Below, in pieces: positions 10,384 to 21,126 of a stretch of DNA of 64,000 nucleotides. The translations under genes and the position numbers were made by a program. This stretch comes from Mycolicibacterium sp. P1-5 (GTDB lineage: Bacteria; Actinomycetota; Actinomycetes; Mycobacteriales; Mycobacteriaceae), in contig NZ_NPKT01000001.1 of the NCBI RefSeq assembly GCF_008329565.1, positions 186,001-250,000 of the forward strand. Direction: 5' to 3'. Every line of letters begins with the position of its first letter. Position 1 is the first letter of the stretch. The notes under the pieces are model-generated. The model made no database searches, was not told where the DNA came from, and was given only the letters and a program-made list of their open reading frames with translations.

Positions 10384-11466
10384 CTACCAGATCTCCTCAA
10401 CGAACTTGGAAGTGACCAATGCAGCGATCCCTCCGACGACCGCCCCAGCCGCCAGGCCTACCGCTGTTCCGGCGCCGGGAATCACCGATCCGATCGCTCC
10501 ACCCGCGACGACGTCCGCGAGGAAACCCCCAGCTGCGCCCCCGGCAACAAGCGCTGCACCGGTGCCTGCCGCCTCGCGGGTGACCGCCTCGGGTACCGAG
10601 TTGCCGTCGTGGATATCCGACATCACGGCAGGTACCGCGGTGACCGCGCCGACGACCCCGCCCACGCGCGAGATTCCCCGCAGTTCGACGCCACCGATCT
10701 TCATGTCCTCCAGCCACTTCAGCAGGCCTGGGTCAGCCTTGCCAGGACCGGTACCGGGCGACTGGTCGATCAAGTTCAGTGCCGCCTGACGTACTCCGTC
10801 GGCCGTTCCGCCCGCAATTGCACCGGCACCGCCGATCAACAGATCAGTCTTCGATGGAACCCAATGGTTGCCGTTTTCTGCAGCCGACTCGGCACTCTCC
10901 GAGGAGGTAGGTAGCAGCATGTCGCTGAGCGAGCGCGGCGGATTACCCGCCGTGGGCGTCGGGGCACCGGATCGAATCGGCGTCTTCCCTGCAGCCATGT
11001 TGATCGCATTAGCCAGCGCCATGTCGACGAGGTTCGCTTCGGCCACGATCTTGTCGAGCCGCGGTTGTAGCTGCGCCTCCTTCAGTTCGACCTCGATCGG
11101 GTTGCGAACCTTCGGGCCCGGCAGCACCGTGTCGGAGATCGGGTCGATTTCCATGTCCAGGGACTCGGCGTCGGCCTTCAGACTCGCCAGCTCGGATTTG
11201 ACGCGTTCGATATTGTCCGCCGCGCTACGCGCCGCATCGGCCACCGCCGACACCTCGTTGCCATGGGCGTCGAGATCTCTGCGGGTCTGGCCGATCGACG
11301 CCGTCGCCGCCTCCGCGGCATGGCCACCCCAACTTTGAAACGCCGGCAAGCTCGCCAGCCCGTCCGCGGCGGCGAAACTGGCCTGCGCCCGACTGCTCGC
11401 GGCGTGAAATACCTCGCGCACGTCGCCGGCATTCCAGCGTTCGATATCGGCAACCGTCAACGCCAC
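10384..11466 (-). CDS. WXG-type N-terminal domain with C-terminal glycine zipper, putative T7SS substrate
   Basis: The 360-residue protein has three parts. Residues 1-130 form a predicted helical hairpin with a W-x-G turn (SWGGHAAEAA, Trp46-Gly47-Gly48) and long amphipathic helices, as in ESX/type VII substrates. Residues about 170-215 are Pro/Ser/Thr-rich linker. Residues about 215-355 are hydrophobic and glycine-rich (LLIGGAGAIAGGTADGV; VAGGAIGSVIPGAGTAVG), typical of membrane-inserting glycine zippers. I chose GTG 11466: GGGGGGTGAG precedes it, it is seven bases after the WXG100 gene, and a longer start would overlap that gene. Membrane activity or toxicity is inferred, not shown. No enzymatic domain is recognisable. 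Confidence 0.75.
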   Translation of the reverse strand: MALTVADIERWNAGDVREVFHAASSRAQASFAAADGLASLPAFQSWGGHAAEAATASIGQTRRDLDAHGNEVSAVADAARSAADNIERVKSELASLKADAESLDMEIDPISDTVLPGPKVRNPIEVELKEAQLQPRLDKIVAEANLVDMALANAINMAAGKTPIRSGAPTPTAGNPPRSLSDMLLPTSSESAESAAENGNHWVPSKTDLLIGGAGAIAGGTADGVRQAALNLIDQSPGTGPGKADPGLLKWLEDMKIGGVELRGISRVGGVVGAVTAVPAVMSDIHDGNSVPEAVTREAAGTGAALVAGGAAGGFLADVVAGGAIGSVIPGAGTAVGLAAGAVVGGIAALVTSKFVEEIW

Positions 11467-11473
11467 CGGCGGC

Positions 11474-11803
11474 TCACCCCCCGGCCTGTCGAGTAACTGC
11501 GTTTGCGGCCTCCGCCGGTGCCGCCAACGCCTCGCTGTGTCGCTGTTCCATCTCGGCAAAACCCTCAGCACTGGCGTGCAGCCCCTGAGCGTGAGCGCTG
11601 AGCCTGGTGCACAGCGCCGTCGTAGTCGTCAGCCATTGCTCGGAGAGGGCACTCATCGCGAGCGCCGAAGCGCCGCGCCAGCCGGTCAATGCCGCATCGA
11701 TTCGACTGGCCACCGCCGCGTGCGTCGTCGCGACATCCTCGCCGTGCCCGATCACCGCGGCGGCTGAGGCCACAACATCACCGATGTTCACCTGAAGCGA
11801 CAT
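11474..11803 (-). CDS. WXG100-family (ESX-type) small helical protein
   Basis: The 109-residue, mostly helical protein has the W-x-G motif in LTGWRGASALAMS (Trp42-Arg-Gly44) between two helices, the right length and place for a WXG100 protein secreted by, or partnering a substrate of, a type VII (ESX) system. The usual C-terminal YxxxD/E export signal is not seen here, so the partner may supply it. ATG 11803 follows GGGGGA closely and matches the usual short lead-in. It is first in a four-gene minus-strand operon and seven bases from the next WXG-type gene, which suggests a heterodimer. Confidence 0.8.
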   Translation of the reverse strand: MSLQVNIGDVVASAAAVIGHGEDVATTHAAVASRIDAALTGWRGASALAMSALSEQWLTTTTALCTRLSAHAQGLHASAEGFAEMEQRHSEALAAPAEAANAVTRQAGG

Positions 11804-11924
11804 CACATCCCCCATCAGACGTGGACACTTCTGGATATCAGCAAACGACGCTGGGGTGCCAGCCACCCAGAGTGACCCGGCCAGAATCACAGCAAACTGA
11901 CAGCGGGGGTCGCTGGCTCCGGAG

Positions 11925-13169
11925 CTACTGCTGCTCGGAGCCGTGCCGCGGCGCGTATCGCGGGTCGGCCGGTGGCGCCTGCTGTTCGGACAGTGGCGGA
12001 TACGACACCGGCGGCGGGGCGATCTGCTGCGGCTGCGCCACCGCGGCGGTGCCGACCGGCGGCACGGTTGTCCGGGCCTCGGCCTCGGCCTTGGCCACCG
12101 CCTGAGCGATCGCCGGGTCTGTCTTGGTGTCGAACCAGTCGGCGACTTCGGCTGCGTCTTCCTCGTCGGACTTGGTCGGATGGTCGTCGACCGGCGACGG
12201 CGTGTACCGGAACACCCCGTCCTCACCGGGCGCGCCGAGCAGCTTGGTGAAGCCCTGCAGGGCCGACCCGAAGTCGCTGGGCACCAGCCACACCTTGTTG
12301 GCCTCACCCTTGGCCATCTGCGGCAGGGTCTGCAGGTATTGATAAGCAAGCATCTCCGGAGTGGGCCGGCCGGCCTTGATCGCGGCGAATGTCTTCTCGA
12401 TCGCCTTGGCCTGGCCCTGGGCCTGCAGGTAGGAGGCGGCGCGCTCACCCTGGGCTCGCAGGATCCGAGATTGCCGCTCGGCCTCGGCGCCCAGGATCGC
12501 GGCCTGCTTGGCGCCCTCGGCAGCCAGGATCTGGGCCTGCTTCTGCCCCTCCGCCTGTTTGATCGACGCCTCCCGGCTGCCCTCCGCGGTGAGGATCATC
12601 GCGCGCTTCTCGCGGTCTGCCCGCATCTGCTTTTCCATCGAGTCCTGGATCGACGGCGGCGGGTCGATGCTGCGCAGTTCCACGCGGGCCACCCGAAGTC
12701 CCCAGCGGCCGGTGGCTTCGTCGAGCACACCGCGCAGCTGCCCGTTGATCTGGTCACGGCTGGTCAGCGTCTGCTCGAGGGTCATGCCGCCGACCACGTT
12801 GCGCAGCGTGGTCGTGGTCAGCTGCTCGACACCGACGATGTAGTTGCTGATCTGGTAGACCGCCGCCTGCGGGTTGGTGACCTGGAAGTAGACCACGGTG
12901 TCGATGTTGACCGTCAGGTTGTCCTCGGTGATCACCGGCTGCGGCGGGAAGGACACCACCCGCTCACGTAGGTCGACGCGGGCCCGGACCTTGTCGATGA
13001 ACGGGATCAGCAACGTGAGCTGCCCGGAAACCGTTTTCGCGTAGCGGCCGAGCCGCTCGATGACGGCGGCCTCGGCCTGCGGGATCAGGGCGACGGACTT
13101 GGCGACGATGATGATGGCGAAGACCACCAGCACCGCCAGCAGGACCAGACCGGCTATGGCACCGTCCAT
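11925..13169 (-). CDS. SPFH/band 7 (stomatin-like) membrane-anchored protein
   Basis: The 414-residue protein starts with one membrane segment (AIAGLVLLAVLVVFAIIIVA). The SPFH domain follows (VALIPQAEAAVIERLGRYAKTVSG; PPQPVITEDNLTVNIDTVVYF), then a long Ala/Glu/Gln-rich coiled coil of near-repeats (EGQKQAQILAAEGAKQAAIL). The tail is Pro/Gln-rich and disordered. It is the counterpart of Rv1488. It lies 12 bases after the NfeD-like gene, and the SPFH-NfeD pair is a widespread module for membrane microdomain organisation. Exact function is not known. Confidence 0.9.
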   Translation of the reverse strand: MDGAIAGLVLLAVLVVFAIIIVAKSVALIPQAEAAVIERLGRYAKTVSGQLTLLIPFIDKVRARVDLRERVVSFPPQPVITEDNLTVNIDTVVYFQVTNPQAAVYQISNYIVGVEQLTTTTLRNVVGGMTLEQTLTSRDQINGQLRGVLDEATGRWGLRVARVELRSIDPPPSIQDSMEKQMRADREKRAMILTAEGSREASIKQAEGQKQAQILAAEGAKQAAILGAEAERQSRILRAQGERAASYLQAQGQAKAIEKTFAAIKAGRPTPEMLAYQYLQTLPQMAKGEANKVWLVPSDFGSALQGFTKLLGAPGEDGVFRYTPSPVDDHPTKSDEEDAAEVADWFDTKTDPAIAQAVAKAEAEARTTVPPVGTAAVAQPQQIAPPPVSYPPLSEQQAPPADPRYAPRHGSEQQ

Positions 13170-13181
13170 GACGAGTTCTCC

Positions 13182-13616
13182 TTACTCGTTCTTCCAGACG
13201 ACCGCGGTCGCTCCGTCGATGTGCATGACGGTGACGTGGTCGCCCGGCTCGTAGACATCGTCGTCGTTGAAGGGCCGCGCCGTCCAGACTTCGCCCTCGA
13301 GCTTCACCTGGCCTTCATGGCGCGATATCCGGTCCAGCACCAGCGCCGTCTTACCCTCCAGGGCTTTCACAGGTTCGGGCAGCCCGTTGCCTGCGGTCAA
13401 CTTCCGTCGCAGCGCCGGGCGGACCACTACCAGTAGCAGTACCGAAACCAACAGGAACACCGCGCCGTCGGCCCACACCGGCCAGTCCAGCAGCCAACTC
13501 GATCCGGCGGCGGCCAGTGCGCCACCAGACAGCATCAGCAGGAACATGTCGCCAGTCAGTGCTTCGGCACCGGCAAGGCCCAGGGCGAACACGAGCCAGA
13601 TCAGCGCCGCGGGCAT
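13182..13616 (-). CDS. NfeD-like membrane protein (OB-fold domain)
   Basis: The 144-residue protein has three or four membrane helices in the first 75 residues ([34 protein letters not shown]). A C-terminal OB-fold beta domain follows ([37 protein letters not shown]). It is the partner of the SPFH gene, 12 bases downstream, as in Rv1487-Rv1488. I chose ATG 13616 because membrane topology and homologous N-termini begin there; the longer frame to 13679 adds a poorly conserved polar stretch. Confidence 0.88.
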   Translation of the reverse strand: MPAALIWLVFALGLAGAEALTGDMFLLMLSGGALAAAGSSWLLDWPVWADGAVFLLVSVLLLVVVRPALRRKLTAGNGLPEPVKALEGKTALVLDRISRHEGQVKLEGEVWTARPFNDDDVYEPGDHVTVMHIDGATAVVWKNE

Positions 13617-13694
13617 GGCGCCAGGATAGCTCGGCAAAATGCGCAGCGGTTGCAGAAGGCCGGTTCGGTGTCGAACCACTACACTGCGAGCATC

Positions 13695-14555
13695 ATGTGG
13701 TGCCCAAGTGTTTCGCTCTCTGTCTGGGCCAATGCCTGGCTCGCGGGCAAGGCCGCGCCCGACGACGTCCTTGACGCGCTATCGTCCTGGGCGCCAACGC
13801 ATTCGGTGACCGCCTACGATTCGGTGGCAGCCGGCCATACCGGCCTGCCGTGGCCCGATATCGACGACGCGGGTGCCGTCTCGCTGCTGCAGACGCTGCG
13901 GACCGTCGCGGGCCGCTCGATCGATGCCGGACCGCCCGCGATCAGCCTGGCACTGCCGGTGCCCGGCGATGTCCGCGGCCTGGCGCCCGGGACCCAGTTC
14001 CAGCGCGACGCCCTGGCCGTCGGTGAGGCGATCATCGTCACCAGCCCGTTCGGCGACACCATCGGCCTGGTCCCGGATTTCGAGTACGACGACACCGACG
14101 ACGAGTTGCCCGACGGCGACCGGGTTCCCGAACTGTGCGCGCTGTCGTGGACGGTGTACTCGCTCCCGTCCCGGCCCATCGTCGATCACCTCGACCTCGG
14201 CGAGGCCGAATACAGCCTGCGGTCGGCGGTGCGGTCGGCCGCCGAGGCGCTGAGCGCGCTGCAGCTCGGCGCCGCGGGCGGAATCGACGATCCGCGTGGC
14301 CTCGTCGAGCAGGTGCTGGAGACCGGACGGCACCACCGTGCCCCCGATCACGCTCCGACGCGTGCACTTCGGGTGTTGGAGAACGCCGCGCACGTCGACG
14401 CGATCATCACCGTGAGCTCCGGACTGATGCCGATCGGCACGCAGAGCGCTTCGGAAGCTCAGATCGCCAGCGACGCGATCCGGCCGCTGGCAACGGTGGT
14501 CCGCTCGGCGCGCATCGCTGCGGTCACCGCGATCCTGCACTCGGCCTGGCACTAG
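13695..14555 (+). CDS. Conserved mycobacterial hypothetical protein (Rv1486c-like)
   Basis: The protein of about 286 residues is acidic, without signal peptide or membrane spans. It starts [18 protein letters not shown] and contains repeated Asp/Glu patches ([16 protein letters not shown]). I recognise it only as the conserved gene found between the NfeD-like gene and hemH in mycobacteria; no enzymatic motif is apparent. The start at ATG 13695 is a choice; the frame stays open to 13650. Its 3' end overlaps the 3' end of hemH by 32 bases on the opposite strand. Confidence 0.75.
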   Translation: MWCPSVSLSVWANAWLAGKAAPDDVLDALSSWAPTHSVTAYDSVAAGHTGLPWPDIDDAGAVSLLQTLRTVAGRSIDAGPPAISLALPVPGDVRGLAPGTQFQRDALAVGEAIIVTSPFGDTIGLVPDFEYDDTDDELPDGDRVPELCALSWTVYSLPSRPIVDHLDLGEAEYSLRSAVRSAAEALSALQLGAAGGIDDPRGLVEQVLETGRHHRAPDHAPTRALRVLENAAHVDAIITVSSGLMPIGTQSASEAQIASDAIRPLATVVRSARIAAVTAILHSAWH

Positions 14556-15576
14556 CCACACAGTCGGCCGTGCAGAACGCGCCATCGAGGCTGGCGCCGT
14601 AGCCCGGAACCGGCTCGGCGCCAATCACTCTCGCAGGCTCGCGATCGTCACGCACTTCGGCGACGAGGTCGAGGACCAGCTGCGCGAAGCGACGCTGCGC
14701 ATTGGGTGTCGACGCCCGCGCCAACGCGATCCCTAGCCCGTCCGCCTGCTCACGCAGCTCGTTATCGAGGTCCCAGACCACCTCGATGTGGTCGGAGACG
14801 AATCCGACCGGACAGACCACCACCGCGCGTGTCCCGGCCTGCGCGAGCTTTGAAAGATGTTCACCCACATCGGGTTCCAGCCACGGCACTTGCGGGGGGC
14901 CGGACCGGGACTGCCAGACGACATCGTAATCGGCGTAGCCGGCCGCGGCTGCGACCAGTGCTGCGGCGTAACGGACTTGGCGGGCATACAGATTCGGGCC
15001 GCACCGGTCGGCTGCACGCAGCGGTATCGAGTGAGCGGTGAACACCAGCCTGGCGTCGGCCCGCAGCGGTCCGGGCAGCGTCGCGGTCGCTGTCGCGATC
15101 GCGTCGGCGAACATCGCCACCAGCAGCGGATGGTCGAAGAACTGTCGCAGTTTCACCAATTGGGGCGCTCGATCACCGACCGCGGCACGAGCGCGGGTGA
15201 TGTCCTCCTGGTACTGCGCGCAACCTGAGTAACCGCCCCACGCCGAGGTGGCGAACACCGCAGCGCGACCTACCCCGTCGGAAGCCATTGCGGCAACGGT
15301 GTCTTCGACGAGCGGATACCAGTTGCGGTTGCCGAAGTACACCGGCAACTGTTCGCCGCGCTCGGCGAGTTCGGCGCGGATTTCCTCGATCAACGCGCGA
15401 TTGATGCCGTTGATCGGTGAGACACCATCGAAATGCAGGTAGTGCTCGGCGACGGCCGCCAGCCGCTCGGGCGGGATGCCCCGGCCGCGAGTGACATTCT
15501 CCAGGAAGGGCATCACCTGCTCGGGACCCTCTGGGCCGCCGAAGGACAGCACCAGCAGCGCGTCAAACGCGGTCAT
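14524..15576 (-). CDS. hemH: Ferrochelatase (coproporphyrin/protoporphyrin iron chelatase)
   Basis: The 350-residue enzyme inserts Fe2+ into the porphyrin at the end of haem synthesis. In actinobacteria this family acts on coproporphyrin III. Signature regions are [23 protein letters not shown] at the N-terminus, [10 protein letters not shown] with the catalytic His near residue 180, [15 protein letters not shown], and [19 protein letters not shown]-terminal extension has several Cys residues ([11 protein letters not shown]), which may bind a [2Fe-2S] cluster as in some actinobacterial ferrochelatases. It starts directly after the inhA stop, so it is third in fabG1-inhA-hemH. Confidence 0.95.
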   Translation of the reverse strand: MTAFDALLVLSFGGPEGPEQVMPFLENVTRGRGIPPERLAAVAEHYLHFDGVSPINGINRALIEEIRAELAERGEQLPVYFGNRNWYPLVEDTVAAMASDGVGRAAVFATSAWGGYSGCAQYQEDITRARAAVGDRAPQLVKLRQFFDHPLLVAMFADAIATATATLPGPLRADARLVFTAHSIPLRAADRCGPNLYARQVRYAAALVAAAAGYADYDVVWQSRSGPPQVPWLEPDVGEHLSKLAQAGTRAVVVCPVGFVSDHIEVVWDLDNELREQADGLGIALARASTPNAQRRFAQLVLDLVAEVRDDREPARVIGAEPVPGYGASLDGAFCTADCVASARPSAGSR

Positions 15577-16383
15577 TTACAGCAGCTGCGTGCTGGCGCC
15601 GCCGTCGGCGAAGATGATCGTCCCGGTGGTGGCGGGCAGCCAATCGGACAGCAGCGCGCACACGGTCTTGGCGACCGGGGTCGGGTCCTTCATGTTCCAG
15701 CCCAGCGGGGCACGCTGATCCCAGCCCTGTTCGAGCAGCTGCATCTGCGCACCGGCCTCTTCACCGAGCGCACCACCCACGATCGCGCTCATCGCCAACG
15801 TCCGAATTGGGCCTGCCGCAACGAGATTGGAGCGCACGCCGACCTTACCCGCCTCGCGGGCGACGAACCGGTTGACCGACTCCAGCGCGCTCTTGGCGAC
15901 CGTCATCCAGTTGTAGGCCGGCATCGCACGGGTTGGGTCGAAGTCCATGCCGACGATTCCGCTACCCGGGTTCATGATCGGCAGCACGGCCTTGGCCAGC
16001 GAGGCGTAGGAGTACGCCGAAATGTGAATACCCTTGGCGACGTCCTCGTAGGGCGCATCGAAGAACGGGTTGATACCCATCCCGGTCTGCGGCATGAACC
16101 CGATGGAGTGCACCACGCCGTCGATCTTGTTGCCTGCGCCGATCGTCTCGGAGATCCGGTCGGCGAGGGTGTCCAGATGCTCCTGGTTCTGCACGTCGAG
16201 TTCGAGCAACGGCGCTGGGTTCGGTAACCGGTCGGCGATCCGCTGGATCAGCTTCATCCGGTCGAAGCCGGTGAGAACCAGTTCGGCGCCGGCCTCCTGC
16301 GCCACCTTGGCGATGTGGAATGCGATGGACGAGTCCGTGATGATCCCCGTGACGAGGATCCGCTTGCCCTGAAGAAGTGTCAT
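15577..16383 (-). CDS. inhA: NADH-dependent enoyl-ACP reductase InhA
   Basis: The 268-residue FAS-II enzyme reduces long-chain trans-2-enoyl-AcpM in mycolic-acid synthesis and is the target of activated isoniazid. It shows the cofactor-binding [18 protein letters not shown], the NADH-pocket serine in [14 protein letters not shown] (Ser93, equivalent to M. tuberculosis Ser94), and the catalytic pair Tyr157 and Lys164 in [15 protein letters not shown]. The wild-type Ser is present at the resistance position. One residue shorter at the N-terminus than the M. tuberculosis protein. It follows fabG1 after 19 bases and is transcribed from its promoter. Confidence 0.98.
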   Translation of the reverse strand: MTLLQGKRILVTGIITDSSIAFHIAKVAQEAGAELVLTGFDRMKLIQRIADRLPNPAPLLELDVQNQEHLDTLADRISETIGAGNKIDGVVHSIGFMPQTGMGINPFFDAPYEDVAKGIHISAYSYASLAKAVLPIMNPGSGIVGMDFDPTRAMPAYNWMTVAKSALESVNRFVAREAGKVGVRSNLVAAGPIRTLAMSAIVGGALGEEAGAQMQLLEQGWDQRAPLGWNMKDPTPVAKTVCALLSDWLPATTGTIIFADGGASTQLL

Positions 16384-16402
16384 GTGAAGCCTCCCTTATC
16401 TC

Positions 16403-18223
<1,821 letters not shown>

Positions 18224-18227
<4 letters not shown>

Positions 18228-19168
18228 TGGCTGCCCGCCAGGGCACCGCGGCGACGGGACGCGACGAACCGCACGATGTCGGCGATCCAGTCGCGGTCGG
18301 TGCGCAAGGTCATAAGCGGCGCGCCGCAGCGGCGCAACGTGCGAGCCACCTCTTCGCGGTGCACTGCGGCGGCGCGAGCGAAGTCGTCGCGCAGCTGCTC
18401 GTCGATGGTGAATTCGCGGGTGACCCCGGACTCGGTGTCCTGCAGGATGACATCGCCGACCGACGGCAGTTCGACGTCCCGCGGGTCGAGCACCTCGATG
18501 CCCAACACCTCGTGGCGCGCGGCGATTGCGCGCAGTGGACGCATCCAGTTGATCGGACCGAGGAAGTCACTGACCACTACCGCCATGCCACGACGACGCT
18601 CGGGCCGACGCAGTGCGTCAATGGCGGCGGCCAGATCGCCGCGGACGCCGGCCGGCGCCTTTGGCATGGTGGCAATCGTCCGCAGCAGGGTCTGCTCATG
18701 CATGCGGCCGGACAGGGCCGGGACGCGGACGATCTTGTCGCCGTTGGCGATGATCGCGCCGATGCGATTTCCACCGCCGCTGTTGAGATAGGTGATCGCG
18801 GCTGCGGCGGCAACCGCCAGGTCACGCTTCTCGCAGCCGGTGGTGCCGAAGTCCAGGCTGGCCGACATATCGATCACCAGCCAGGTCTCCAGCTCGCGGT
18901 CGGCGATCATCTGCCGAACGTGGGGGTGGGTGGTGCGAGCCGTCACGGACCAGTCCATCCGGCGCACATCATCGCCGGGCTGGTACATCCGCGATTCTCC
19001 CGGCTCGGACCCCGGGCCGGGGATCAAACCGAGGTGGTCACCGTGCAGCACCCCGTCGAGCTTGCGCTTGACGGTGAGCTCGAGGGTGCGCAGCGCCGCC
19101 GAAAGCTTGGCGTCACCGATCTCACCGCGCTGAAACGACGGCGGGTGGATGGTTTCGGAATCACTCAC
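18224..19168 (-). CDS. DUF58 domain protein (Rv1480-like)
   Basis: The 314-residue soluble protein contains the DUF58 signature [21 protein letters not shown] and a VWA-like fold with [12 protein letters not shown]. It is part of the moxR-DUF58-VWA chain, with four-base overlaps to both neighbours, so the three products are probably made in step and act as one complex. No catalytic residues are apparent. Confidence 0.92.
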
Positions 19169-20283
19169 CGACCGTTGGCACCCGCCCCGGCGGGAACCAC
19201 CGGCGGCACCGAATGCCCTTGCTGCGGAACGGCATTGACCTGAGGCAGCGCGACGGTCTGCAGGATCCGGTTGATCACGGTCTCGGCCTTGATGTCGTCG
19301 GCCAGCGCGTCGTAGGTCAAGACCAGCCGGTGGCGCAGCACGTCGGGAATGACGTCGATGACGTCCTGCGGGATGACGTAGTCACGGCCACGAACCAGCG
19401 CCAGGGCGCGGGCGGCGGCGATGATGCCCAGCGAGGCACGCGGCGAGGCACCGAACGCGACCCAGGCCTTGACGTCGCTCAGGCCGAACTGCTCGGGCCG
19501 ACGGGTCGCGGTGACGACGCGAACCACGTAGTCCACCAGCGCGTGATGCACGAAATTGTTGGCGGCGACGTTCTGCAGCCGCAGCAGGTCACCGGTCTCC
19601 AGGATCTGCTTGGGCTCCGGCGGGGTGACACCCATCCGGTAGATGATCTCGCGCTCTTCTTCCGGCGACGGGTAGTCGACATTGATCTTGAAGAGGAAGC
19701 GATCGCGCTGCGCTTCGGGCAGCGGGTAGACACCCTCGTTCTCGATCGGGTTCTGAGTGGCCATCACCAGGAACGGCTTGGGCAGCTCGTAGGTCTTGCC
19801 GCCGATGGAGATTTTGCGCTCGGCCATGACTTCCAACAGTGCCGACTGCACCTTTGCCGGGGCACGGTTGATCTCGTCGGCCAGCAGGAAATTCACCACG
19901 ACGGGACCGAGTTCGATGTCGAACTCCTCGCGGCCCTGCCGGTAGATGCGGGTGCCGACGATGTCGGTCGGCACCAGGTCGGGAGTGAACTGGATGCGGG
20001 CGAAGGTGCCGCCGACGACCTTCGCGAAGGTCTCGACGGCCAGCGTCTTGGCGACGCCCGGCACACCTTCGAGCAGCACGTGGCCCTTGGCCAGCAGTCC
20101 TACAAGGATGCGCTCGACGAGCTGGTCCTGACCCACGATAATGCGCTTGACCTCGAAGATCGCCCGTTCCAGGGTGTGCACCTCGCCGGCCAGACCGTTA
20201 CCGCCGGATGGCGGCGCGGCCGGGGCTCCACTCGGCCCGGCAAACGATCCGGGGCCTGCGGGCGACCCTCCTGGTGACGTCAT
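19165..20283 (-). CDS. moxR1: MoxR-family AAA+ ATPase
   Basis: The 372-residue ATPase has Walker A GVPGVAKT near residue 73, Walker B LLADEINRAPAKVQSALLE, and sensor 1 FLVMATQNPIENEG. MoxR proteins are chaperone-like ATPases acting with VWA proteins. I chose ATG 20283, since GGAGG lies seven bases upstream; the frame extends to 20334 without support. The first 35 residues are Pro/Gly/Ala/Ser-rich and probably disordered. The gene lies 130 bases after ripB. Confidence 0.95.
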   Translation of the reverse strand: MTSPGGSPAGPGSFAGPSGAPAAPPSGGNGLAGEVHTLERAIFEVKRIIVGQDQLVERILVGLLAKGHVLLEGVPGVAKTLAVETFAKVVGGTFARIQFTPDLVPTDIVGTRIYRQGREEFDIELGPVVVNFLLADEINRAPAKVQSALLEVMAERKISIGGKTYELPKPFLVMATQNPIENEGVYPLPEAQRDRFLFKINVDYPSPEEEREIIYRMGVTPPEPKQILETGDLLRLQNVAANNFVHHALVDYVVRVVTATRRPEQFGLSDVKAWVAFGASPRASLGIIAAARALALVRGRDYVIPQDVIDVIPDVLRHRLVLTYDALADDIKAETVINRILQTVALPQVNAVPQQGHSVPPVVPAGAGANGR

Positions 20284-20413
20284 CGACTTCCTCCACGAGC
20301 TGTTGGGTTTGGCGGGCACGCCGTGCCCTGCCACAACTATTCCAGGCGTTCTGAGATCCGTCGACGTGCCCCGGTTCGCTGGCGCGTCGAAGGTCCAGCC
20401 GTGCCGAGCAGCC

Positions 20414-21103
20414 CTACGTCTCGATGATGCGCGTCAGATAGGGCGCCATGCCCGCGGTGCGCACCGGGCTGACGGTGACGTGCCCGGCCGCCGAGGAGGC
20501 TTCGAGCATCTGCCCGTTGCCCAGATAAATGGTGACGTGCTGGGTCCCGCCGGGGCCGTAGAAGATGAGGTCGCCGCGTTTGGCCTGCGACGGCGGGATG
20601 TGCCGCCCGGCGTTGTACTGGTCGCCGGAGTACTTCGGAATCTGCACCCCGACGCCGGCAAAGGCGTAGCGGGTGAAGCCCGAACAGTCGTAACCGACCT
20701 TGCCGGCGTCTTCCTCCACCCCGGCACTGGGCCCGTTGATCGCGCCACCGCCCCAGGAATACGGCACGCCGCGCTGGGAGGCGCCGCGGGCGATCACGTA
20801 CTCGATGGCCTGCGGACCGCGGACCCGTCCGCCGGGCAGCGCCGACGGTGAGCCGCCGAACCCCAGACCGGACAGGAACTTGCGGCCCAGGTCCATGGTT
20901 GCCTGTGCGGCCTGCTGAGTGACCTGCAGCGAGGCGTTGGCCATGGCGACCGGGTCACCGGGGGCGCCGGCACTCAGGACTTTGGGCAGCGTCGGATCCC
21001 ACTCGCCCGGGTCGGCATTGGCCGGGCCGGCGATGCCGAGCCCCAGCGTCAATACCGTCAGGACCGTCCCGACGAAGAGCCGTCGAGAAGTGTTGCCAGA
21101 CAT
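20414..21103 (-). CDS. ripB: Secreted NlpC/P60 peptidoglycan endopeptidase RipB
   Basis: The 229-residue protein has a signal peptide (RRLFVGTVLTVLTLGLGIAGPANA, cleavage likely near residue 31). A C-terminal NlpC/P60 domain has the catalytic Cys in VGYDCSGFTRYAFAG and the His in TQHVTIYLGNGQMLE. It cuts D-glutamyl-meso-diaminopimelate peptide stems. Unlike RipA it has no long coiled-coil pro-region. It is 23 bases after ripA in the same operon. Confidence 0.95.
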   Translation of the reverse strand: MSGNTSRRLFVGTVLTVLTLGLGIAGPANADPGEWDPTLPKVLSAGAPGDPVAMANASLQVTQQAAQATMDLGRKFLSGLGFGGSPSALPGGRVRGPQAIEYVIARGASQRGVPYSWGGGAINGPSAGVEEDAGKVGYDCSGFTRYAFAGVGVQIPKYSGDQYNAGRHIPPSQAKRGDLIFYGPGGTQHVTIYLGNGQMLEASSAAGHVTVSPVRTAGMAPYLTRIIET

Positions 21104-21126
21104 AGGGATAACTCCTGAAAGCTGAC

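Noticed and set aside
11474..12448. 324-codon frame containing the WXG100 gene
   Set aside because: Only the last 110 codons are coding; the earlier part is a shadow of the SPFH gene, low-complexity and Arg/Pro-rich.
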